Shown: one piece after another, positions 1 to 4,388 of the stretch
Position numbering within the stretch: position 1 is the stretch's first letter
Layout of the letters: every line of letters starts with the position of its first letter
NCBI GenBank assembly: GCA_027295435.1
Contig: JAPUKX010000211.1
Span: 1 to 6,605, forward strand
DNA length: 6,605 nucleotides
Direction: 5' to 3'
From: Planctomycetota bacterium
Lineage (GTDB): Bacteria > Planctomycetota > Phycisphaerae > Phycisphaerales > SM1A02
Program-made: the position numbers and the translations under genes
The notes under the pieces: generated by a model
Seen by the model: the letters and a program-made list of their open reading frames with translations, nothing else
What the model was told of the DNA's origin: nothing
Databases searched by the model: none

Positions 1-605
1 GCGTCGGCAACAAGTGCATACTTCACGCACTCCGCCAGGCCGCATCGGAAGTCCCGCGGATCGAGCGTGCCCAGCATCTTTGGATCGATGACGACGGCCT
101 TGGGTTGCCAGTATGCGCCGACGATGTTCTTGCCGAGTCCACCGTCGGGGAGGGTGAAGTTGACCGCGGTCTTGCCGCCGATCGCTGCATCGACCATCGC
201 TAACAGGGTGGTGGGAACCTGGATCAATGGCACGCCTCGCAGGTAGGTCGCGGCCGCAAACCCGACGGTGTCGCCGATGATCCCTCCGCCGAGCGCCACG
301 ACCGGGCTTGAGCGGTCCAAACCGCCCCCCAGCATGGCTTCGTAGAGGCGCTGGGCCGTTGGCAGCGACTTTTCCGACTCGCAAGCCGTCAGTTGTATGG
401 TCGTCGTCGTGAAGCCAGCCTCATCCAGCGACCGTTGCGCGACAAGGCCATGGCCCGACGCGATGCGCTCATCCACCGCAAGCAAGGCCTTGGTCGGCCC
501 GGCGATCTGGGCGACAATGGATCCCAGCCGCCGAAGCAGCCCGGGCTCGATCATCACGTCGTAGGCGGCCTCGGCGAGGGTGACATGAATAGTTGTGCCG
601 GTCAT
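1..605 (-). CDS. aroB: 3-dehydroquinate synthase, N-terminal part (runs off the left edge)
   Basis: Cytoplasmic enzyme that converts DAHP to 3-dehydroquinate, the second step of the shikimate pathway to aromatic amino acids, using NAD and a divalent metal. The 201 visible residues give an excellent family match: the NAD-binding glycine motif GGGIIGD (about 106-112), then GFAAATYLRG, IQVPTTLLAMVDAAIGGKTAVN (in two adjoining blocks, about 128-149), GKNIVGAYWQP (about 159-168), and LDPRDFRCGLAECVKYALVAD, whose Glu lies at the usual metal-ligand position. The C-terminal metal-binding His residues and the rest of the roughly 350-residue protein lie outside the window. The ATG at 605-603 overlaps the TGA of the upstream membrane-protein gene as ATGA, which supports this start and implies translational coupling. 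The start gives a normal-length N-terminus. Identification is firm; nothing in the visible part looks broken. Confidence 0.96.
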   Translation of the reverse strand, partial: MTGTTIHVTLAEAAYDVMIEPGLLRRLGSIVAQIAGPTKALLAVDERIASGHGLVAQRSLDEAGFTTTTIQLTACESEKSLPTAQRLYEAMLGGGLDRSSPVVALGGGIIGDTVGFAAATYLRGVPLIQVPTTLLAMVDAAIGGKTAVNFTLPDGGLGKNIVGAYWQPKAVVIDPKMLGTLDPRDFRCGLAECVKYALVAD

Positions 606-1339
606 CGCTCAGTCGCCTCGGCCCGGCGTCGCAGTTCCGCCAGGGCCTGGGCAGGATCATCGGGCAACGGCGCTGGGTCGTCCACCTCCGCCAATGCCTC
701 GACAACCGGCCGAACGATGCTCCGCCTCGCGCCCACCGCGGGCCGACCTCGCCGCACGTAGATCAGCAGCAGCAGAAACAGCACGAACATCACCACCACC
801 GGGATCGCCACCGCCCACAGCCCTAGCCAACGCTCGTCGCCGGCGATGACGCGCGTCGAGAACACACCGACGAAGGCGGGATACTGATGGACCTTTCCGT
901 CGCGGGCTACTGCATCGACCCGTTTGTAGAACCGAGCCACGATCTGGACCTGCTCGCCGTCACGAAAGGCGTGATCGGGTTGGACCCCGACTACATACGT
1001 GAGGATCGGCCAGCCTTGCTCGTCGCGGATGAACCATTCGACCACGCCCTCGTTCGCCTGGTCGATCCGAGTCTGCTGCTGAAGCCTTCCGACGATTTCG
1101 TAGAGCTGGCCGCGATAGGCCTCAGGCTCAGCCACCATCGCGTCGAGGTCGGGATGCAATCGAATCGGAGCATCACCGATGCCCGGCATCCATTGTCGAA
1201 CATTGTCCAGCAGCGCCTCGAACGCGGGTTCGCGGTGATCGCCCCCATCGTGCGCCGTGGCCAGCTGAGCGCGCTGAACATCAGTCAACGGCACCACGGC
1301 CGTCAGCATCATGCACGCGATCAGATTCATCAAGAACAT
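602..1339 (-). CDS. Signal-peptide-bearing single-pass membrane protein of unknown function
   Basis: Protein of 245 residues that I do not recognise. It begins with a short hydrophobic stretch (MFLMNLIACMMLTAVVPL, about 1-18) that looks like a signal peptide or N-terminal anchor. A soluble region of about 60-165 follows and reads as mixed beta-strand (RGQLYEIVGRL, VVEWFIRDEQGWPILTYVVG, GEQVQIVARFYKRV). A strong transmembrane helix sits at about 171-195, followed by a basic stop-transfer RRGRP and a charged tail ending in a short helix (DDPAQALAELRRRAEA). The predicted layout is soluble domain outside the cytoplasm and tail inside. The frame stays open upstream to a TTG at 1489, but that extension is an implausible Arg-rich stretch. 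The ATG at 1339 is the first ATG, although it has no clear Shine-Dalgarno; ATG 1330 is an alternative. Its stop overlaps the aroB start by 4 bases, so the two are co-transcribed. A role in the shikimate pathway cannot be inferred from that alone. Confidence 0.82.
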   Translation of the reverse strand: MFLMNLIACMMLTAVVPLTDVQRAQLATAHDGGDHREPAFEALLDNVRQWMPGIGDAPIRLHPDLDAMVAEPEAYRGQLYEIVGRLQQQTRIDQANEGVVEWFIRDEQGWPILTYVVGVQPDHAFRDGEQVQIVARFYKRVDAVARDGKVHQYPAFVGVFSTRVIAGDERWLGLWAVAIPVVVMFVLFLLLLIYVRRGRPAVGARRSIVRPVVEALAEVDDPAPLPDDPAQALAELRRRAEATER

Positions 1340-1506
1340 AGTGCAGCAACAGTCAAACCGTGGCAGTGTAGCCGCGCCCCGCCGGCGACCGAAGACGCGC
1401 CGCGTGAACCGATTGATGTCTCGCCGGCGACGACTCGCCCGGCGACGTGAGCTTCGTCGTCCCGTGAAGCCGCAGGGTCGCGGCCACAACCGTCCGCATA
1501 ACGCGC

Positions 1507-1541
1507 TGCCGGCGGCGAACTTTCGGCCTGTGCCGCCGGCA
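1507..1541. repeat. GC-rich inverted repeat (10-bp arms)
   Basis: The arm tgccggcggc at 1507-1516 is the exact reverse complement of gccgccggca at 1532-1541, with a 15-base loop. It could fold as a hairpin in a transcript or serve as a protein-binding site. No T-tract follows on either strand, so an intrinsic terminator is unlikely. It lies in the divergent intergenic region, about 35 bases upstream of the candidate lipoprotein promoter. Confidence 0.5.
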
Positions 1542-1575
1542 TTGGAGGGGTGCGGCGCGATTTGAGAAAGGCGCG

Positions 1576-1607
1576 TTGACCGAGTTGCACCCGCTTCGTA
1601 CGGTCAA
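1576..1607 (+). promoter_or_regulatory. Candidate sigma70-type promoter overlapped by an inverted repeat
   Basis: TTGACC (1576-1581) is a 5/6 match to a -35 box and is followed after exactly 17 bases by TACGGT (1599-1604), a weak -10 (3/6). The same bases form a perfect 7-bp inverted repeat, ttgaccg (1576-1582) and cggtcaa (1601-1607), which straddles both boxes, as an operator might. It would start transcription about 45-50 bases before the lipoprotein ATG at 1661. The weak -10 keeps this tentative. Confidence 0.35.
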
Positions 1608-1660
1608 AGGAGCGTTCGTAGCTCATGCGCCGACTGCGCCGAAGCCCCAAGGGGAATGAA

Positions 1661-2005
1661 ATGAGAGATTCTCGGGTCCATCCGCGTCTTCGAACCGCCC
1701 GGATTGTCGCTCTGGTTGCCACGATACTCGTGATGGCCGCGTGCCACGATCTCACGTCAGGTGCGCTCTGGGGCGCTGGAATCGGGGCCGTGGCCGGGTT
1801 GGCCCTCGGCGGCACCACCGAGGCCACTGTGGTCGGGGCAGGCATCGGCGCCTTGATCGGGGCCGAGACCGTGGCCGGCCACGTCGAGTACCGCCCGTAC
1901 GCCTATTCGTACCATCATCACCCCCATCGCCGCCACACCGTTCACCGTGGTGCGCCGGACCACCGCCACTCGTACGACCGATCCGGATGCCACTACACCT
2001 ACTGA
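1661..2005 (+). CDS. Glycine-zipper lipoprotein with His-rich C-terminal tail
   Basis: Small envelope protein of 114 residues. The N-terminus is basic (RDSRVHPRLRTAR), followed by a hydrophobic core ending in LVMAAC, which fits a lipobox with Cys28 as the lipidated residue (Met at -3 is slightly unusual). Residues 34-69 form a glycine zipper (GALWGAGIGAVAGLALGG, then VVGAGIGALIGAE), as in outer-membrane lipoproteins of the Gly-zipper type, whose Gly/Ala faces pack in membranes. The tail (about 78-114) is rich in Tyr and His: nine His among residues 85-111 plus Cys110, which could bind metal. The ATG at 1661 is preferred because AAGGGG lies 6 bases upstream; an in-frame ATG at 1625 would put 12 basic residues in front of the signal peptide. 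It is probably monocistronic, flanked by a candidate promoter and by hairpins. The molecular role is unknown. Confidence 0.8.
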   Translation: MRDSRVHPRLRTARIVALVATILVMAACHDLTSGALWGAGIGAVAGLALGGTTEATVVGAGIGALIGAETVAGHVEYRPYAYSYHHHPHRRHTVHRGAPDHRHSYDRSGCHYTY

Positions 2006-2048
2006 TACGGTCTAGGACTCATTCGCGAGCACTGTGTTCGATTCGTAG

Positions 2049-2091
2049 CCGCGGGTGAGTATCCGCGGGAACCCCGCTCTTCCGGGCGGGG
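2049..2091 (+). terminator. Tandem GC-rich hairpins downstream of the lipoprotein gene
   Basis: Stem 1 pairs ccgcgg 2049-2054 with ccgcgg 2063-2068 (8-base loop). Stem 2 pairs ccccgc 2072-2077 with gcgggg 2086-2091 (8-base loop). They begin 44 bases after the lipoprotein stop. No T-tract follows, so this would be an atypical terminator or a transcript-stabilising structure. Confidence 0.35.
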
Positions 2092-2295
2092 CCGCTTGAG
2101 CCCATGCGCGATGGTACTGCCCGCCATAGCCTGATGCGGGGTCTGTGAAAGTCCCGTGATCACAGGACGCCGCATAAGTCGTCCGTTGCGACGCCGCCCC
2201 CTCCCAAAGACGCCGAACCTCCTTGCCACCAGTCGCTTGCGACCTCAGCTTGCCCGCGGCTCACAAATCGGCTACCCTTGCCCGTTGTATTCTCC

Positions 2296-2334
2296 GCCGC
2301 CGGGACCTGACCATTTGGGTGATGGACCGGCGGC
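2296..2334 (+). promoter_or_regulatory. Predicted RNA hairpin in the leader of the RRM gene
   Basis: Bases 2296-2303 (gccgccgg) are the exact reverse complement of 2327-2334 (ccggcggc). Inside, ccat 2311-2314 can pair with atgg 2322-2325 around a 7-base loop. The hairpin ends 68 bases before the GTG start. A second stem, cccgag 2353-2358 with ctcggg 2380-2385, lies between it and the start codon. These could govern translation or mRNA stability of the RNA-binding protein; function is inferred from position only. Confidence 0.35.
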
Positions 2335-2383
2335 CGCCCGACGCAGATTCCACCCGAGGATCCCGTTAGGCATTGGACACTCG

Positions 2384-2399
2384 GGACACAGGACACAGG
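2384..2399 (+). repeat. Short tandem repeat just before the RRM start codon
   Basis: Two exact copies of ggacaca (2384-2390 and 2391-2397) followed by gg, with a third near copy ggacact at 2375-2381. The array ends 3 bases before the GTG start, in the place where a ribosome binding site would be expected. It might affect initiation or be chance. Confidence 0.45.
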
Positions 2400-2402
2400 C
2401 AA

Positions 2403-2684
2403 GTGAAGATTTACGTTGGTAACCTCTCGTTCGATACGACGGAGACCCAGCTCAACGAGCTTTTCAGCGAGTTCGGCGAGGTTCACGACGCGACCCTCAT
2501 CACCGATCGGGAGACCGGTCGTCCACGCGGCTTTGGCTTCGTCGAGATGCGAAATGACCAGGCGGCGCGCGAGGCGATCGGGGCCCTCGATGGGAAGGAG
2601 GTGGGCGGACGCTCCATCAAGGTCAACGAGGCAAAAGCGCGGACGGAGCGCCCCGCCCGAGGTGGTGGCCGGAATCGCTGGTAG
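2403..2684 (+). CDS. RRM-domain RNA-binding protein
   Basis: Single RNA-recognition-motif protein of 93 residues, of the small bacterial kind with an Arg/Gly tail known best from cyanobacteria and planctomycetes; it binds single-stranded RNA in the cytoplasm. The fold is complete: RNP2 IYVGNL (3-8), helix 1 (ETQLNELFSEFG, 14-25), RNP1 RGFGFVEM (42-49) with the two aromatic positions Phe44 and Phe46, helix 2 (DQAAREAIGALDG) and the last strand (GRSIKVNEAKAR). The tail is basic and ends RGGGRNRW. The GTG at 2403 makes the protein begin (M)KIYVGN, the usual start for this family; a TTG at 2373 would add ten residues of repeat-derived sequence. No convincing Shine-Dalgarno precedes either. It stands alone, with a long structured leader. 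The cyanobacterial relatives are often cold-responsive, but nothing here shows that directly. Confidence 0.93.
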   Translation: MKIYVGNLSFDTTETQLNELFSEFGEVHDATLITDRETGRPRGFGFVEMRNDQAAREAIGALDGKEVGGRSIKVNEAKARTERPARGGGRNRW

Positions 2685-2877
2685 ACTTGGGCTTGGAGCC
2701 CGCCTCCCGCTGCGGAAACGAACCACCCACCATACCGCGTAGCGCGATCCAGAAGGAGCCGTGCGCGTCGGTACGCGGTGTTGGTATGCGCGCTCTCCTT
2801 ACAGCCGCGGCTCGTCACGGACGCTTCAGCTGCTCAGTAACGGCTCCTGCTGTTGGGCCGAGGGCGACGAGCTGAGC
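2685..2877. other. Non-coding stretch between the RRM gene and the adaptor fragment
   Basis: No supportable gene. A small hairpin (gggct 2689-2693 with agccc 2697-2701, 3-base loop) directly follows the RRM stop but lacks a T-tract. AAGGAG at 2753-2758 precedes a GTG at 2761, with a spacing of only 2 bases. The open frame from that GTG has unconvincing, Cys/Trp/Ser/Arg-rich protein until the adaptor-like part begins near 2878. It could be decayed 5' sequence of that gene. Confidence 0.4.
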
Positions 2878-3111
2878 GAACATTTCGAGATCCGATCGCC
2901 GATCTCCGGGTGCGTTCTTCGGGTGCTTCGGGAAAGCATGACCGCGGTCGAGCCGGGCGCGCCGCTGATGGAGCTGGGCGATCCTACCGATCTGGAAGTC
3001 GTCATCGACGTGCTATCAACTGACGCGGTGAAGATTTCGCCCGGCGCTACAGTGATCCACGACCGTTGGGGCGGCGATGATCCGCTGCTGGGCACTGTTC
3101 GTCTCGTCGTG
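2878..3111 (+). pseudogene. Orphan fragment of an HlyD/RND-type periplasmic adaptor protein
   Basis: About 75 residues in one frame read like the central part of an HlyD-family efflux or secretion adaptor, the periplasmic linker between an inner-membrane pump and the outer-membrane channel. The lipoyl-like half-motif is EIRSPISGCVLRVLRES, then EPGAPLMELGDPTDLEVVIDV, then LSTDAVKISPGATV and DRWGGDDPLLGTVRLV. In intact adaptors of this type this block is preceded by a signal anchor and coiled coil and followed by further beta domains, for a total of about 350-450 residues. Neither side is present here: upstream sequence in all three frames is unlike a coiled coil, and after about 3111 the similarity stops. 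The open frame formally runs from GTG 2761 to a stop at 3345, which would overlap the end of the convergent HD-GYP gene by about 105 bases. A degraded, truncated gene is the best reading; no pump gene is nearby. Confidence 0.7.
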
Positions 3112-3165
3112 AGGAATCCTGACGGGCCAACATCTGAGACCGCTGCTTCTGCCGACACCGGGGAT

Positions 3166-3209
3166 CCGAACCTTCCCCATCCCGACATGTCGGGGCTCGT
3201 CAGGTTCGG
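3166..3209. terminator. 44-base two-layer palindrome between convergent transcripts
   Basis: Outer arms ccgaacct (3166-3173) and aggttcgg (3202-3209) are exact reverse complements. Centred on the same axis is a perfect 14-base palindrome, cccgacatgtcggg (3181-3194). Seven mostly unpaired bases separate the layers on each side. It lies 30 bases past the stop of the leftward HD-GYP gene, where a bidirectional terminator is plausible. No T-tract flanks it, so a protein-binding site or REP-like element is an alternative. Confidence 0.4.
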
Positions 3210-3239
3210 CTTGGCAACGCCCTCAGCACGATTCTCGCT

Positions 3240-4388
3240 TCAAGCCGTACGAATGCTGGTGACATCGCTTGCGGCCTCTGGGAGCTCGCCCTGTGTATTG
3301 ACGGCCACGCGCTGGACGAACGCGTCGAGGAGTGCGTGCTCATAGCGGGTTCCGGCGTCCTTCTGCAAAACTTCAAGCGCCTCATGGAGTGACATCCCCT
3401 TGCGATAAGGGCGGTCGGTGCGCAGGGCATCGAAAACGTCGGCAACCTGAACAATCCGGCTGGCCAGGTGCATCTTCCAGCCGGCCGCGACCGGGGGATA
3501 CCCGCCGCCCGGGTACATGTGATGCTCGAACGCGACGATTGGCGCAATTTTCGGTACGCCGGGAGCACCGAAGAGCTGGAGCGCGCCGTCTACCGGATGG
3601 CGCTGAACAATCTTCCATTCATCGTCCGTCAACTTGCCTGCCTTATTGAGCACGCTCTTGGGGATCAGGCGCTTTCCGATGTCGTGCAGGACGGCGGACA
3701 CCGTCAGATCAAGCAGGGCATCGCCGCGCATCCCGACCTCCTCGGCCAAGGCAGTGCTGAGCAGCGCCACGTTGATTGTGTGGACGAAGGTGTACTCGTC
3801 GTGCGTCTTCAACGAAGCCAGCGGAATCGTGATCCCTCGTGAAAGTGACACGGAGGTGCAGATGTCGGCCACCAGAGTCGACAGCTCGCCCTGCTCGGGC
3901 TTCCCCGTTCGGATGTCGCGCCAGACGTGCCGCACCACACCTGCCTGACGCCTGGGATTCCCCGCCAACTTGAAGGGCTGGGCTTCACCGCGTGGTTCGG
4001 TGCCGCCAACCCACCCGAATCGAATGTGGGCGCTCCCATTGATCTTCTCGGGCTCCTTGGTTGCCTCGTCTAACTGGTCGAGCATCGCTCGAATCTCATC
4101 GCGGGTGAGGCCGCGACGAAAGGACACGGCCTCGACCCCACGCTGGTGCAGTCGCCGAAACAGTCCTTCCGCCAGCGTCGAACTGGAGGGAAGCTTGTCA
4201 TTCTGAAAGACGACACGATCCTCGAAGGCGAGAATCGTCACCTGCTCCATTTGATGGAACGCCTTCGTGAGAAGATCGTGGGCACACTCGATGTGCCCAC
4301 TGACGGCCGGATGCTCGCGGGAATACACTTCCCGCCCAAAGAGCGCCGCTTGCAATGAACACATTGCCCCGTCGATGAGGTCAAGCAT
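3240..4388 (-). CDS. HD-GYP domain protein, probable cyclic-di-GMP phosphodiesterase
   Basis: Protein of 382 residues with no membrane segment, so probably cytoplasmic. The C-terminal HD-GYP domain (about 180-360) would hydrolyse cyclic-di-GMP. Expected metal ligands are visible: His203 (TFVHTINVALLS), His235-Asp236 in LHDIGK, His264 (QRHP), His289-His290 and Asp317 in VADVFDALRTDRPYRKGMS. The signature loop reads HHMYPGGGYP, one residue shorter than the usual HHExxDGxGYP and lacking its Asp. Residue 199, four before His203, is Tyr rather than the Glu seen in three-metal members, so a two-metal site is likelier. The N-terminal part (about 10-110) resembles the N-terminus of the preceding gene product. 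The ATG at 4388 overlaps the upstream stop by 8 bases (ATGCTTGA) and has GGAGG 7 bases upstream, giving a firm start and strong coupling. It is the last gene of the operon. Activity is not proven. Confidence 0.93.
   Translation of the reverse strand: MLDLIDGAMCSLQAALFGREVYSREHPAVSGHIECAHDLLTKAFHQMEQVTILAFEDRVVFQNDKLPSSSTLAEGLFRRLHQRGVEAVSFRRGLTRDEIRAMLDQLDEATKEPEKINGSAHIRFGWVGGTEPRGEAQPFKLAGNPRRQAGVVRHVWRDIRTGKPEQGELSTLVADICTSVSLSRGITIPLASLKTHDEYTFVHTINVALLSTALAEEVGMRGDALLDLTVSAVLHDIGKRLIPKSVLNKAGKLTDDEWKIVQRHPVDGALQLFGAPGVPKIAPIVAFEHHMYPGGGYPPVAAGWKMHLASRIVQVADVFDALRTDRPYRKGMSLHEALEVLQKDAGTRYEHALLDAFVQRVAVNTQGELPEAASDVTSIRTA

Larger units (their letters stand above)
1340..1660. other. Divergent intergenic region (about 320 bases)
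   Basis: Separates the leftward membrane-protein/aroB pair from the rightward lipoprotein gene, so it must hold promoters for both directions. No convincing gene was seen: open frames crossing it encode Arg-rich, low-complexity protein and lack sensible starts. It contains a 9-base direct repeat gccggcgac (1381-1389 and 1423-1431, with a near copy at 1439-1447), a 10-bp hairpin (1507-1541) and a 7-bp inverted repeat (1576-1607). For the leftward gene a possible -10 is TACACT on the minus strand (1370-1365), about 25 bases before the ATG at 1339; its -35 is poor. Confidence 0.5.
2006..2402 (+). other. Non-coding region between the lipoprotein and RRM genes, likely long structured leader
   Basis: About 400 bases with no supportable gene on either strand; the minus-strand open frames here are shadows. 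The first 90 bases hold two adjacent GC-rich hairpins that may end the lipoprotein transcript. The rest contains an 8-bp perfect palindrome GTGATCAC (2156-2163) inside a larger imperfect inverted repeat (2141-2148 with 2160-2168), an 8-bp stem (2296-2334) and a 6-bp stem (2353-2385). A TTGTATTCT at 2285-2293 could contain a -10 element, but I see no matching -35. Part of this is probably the 5' untranslated leader of the RNA-binding protein gene. Confidence 0.5.

Noticed and set aside
1381..1447. gccggcgac repeats as a possible CRISPR or iteron array
   Set aside because: Only two exact copies and one near copy of 9 bases with uneven spacing in GC-rich DNA; too little for an array or origin.
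887..1450. Plus-strand open frame of 187 codons opposite the membrane-protein gene
   Set aside because: Shadow of a gene with a signal peptide, transmembrane helix and coupled stop; the antisense product has no recognisable features.
1330..1845. Minus-strand open frame across the divergent region and the lipoprotein gene
   Set aside because: Arg/Ala/Pro-rich composition, no ribosome site, and overlap with the better-supported lipoprotein gene on the other strand.
2144..2164. CRP-like site TGTGA...TCACA
   Set aside because: The half-sites are 11 bases apart instead of the 6 needed for CRP binding; better described as an imperfect inverted repeat.
2160..2726. Minus-strand open frame of 188 codons opposite the RRM gene
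   Set aside because: Antisense to a clear RRM protein; it owes its length to the absence of stops in GC-rich sequence.
3112..3345. Continuation of the adaptor reading frame to the stop at 3345
   Set aside because: Adaptor-like sequence ends near 3111, and the rest would run about 105 bases into the convergent HD-GYP gene with no recognisable protein features.
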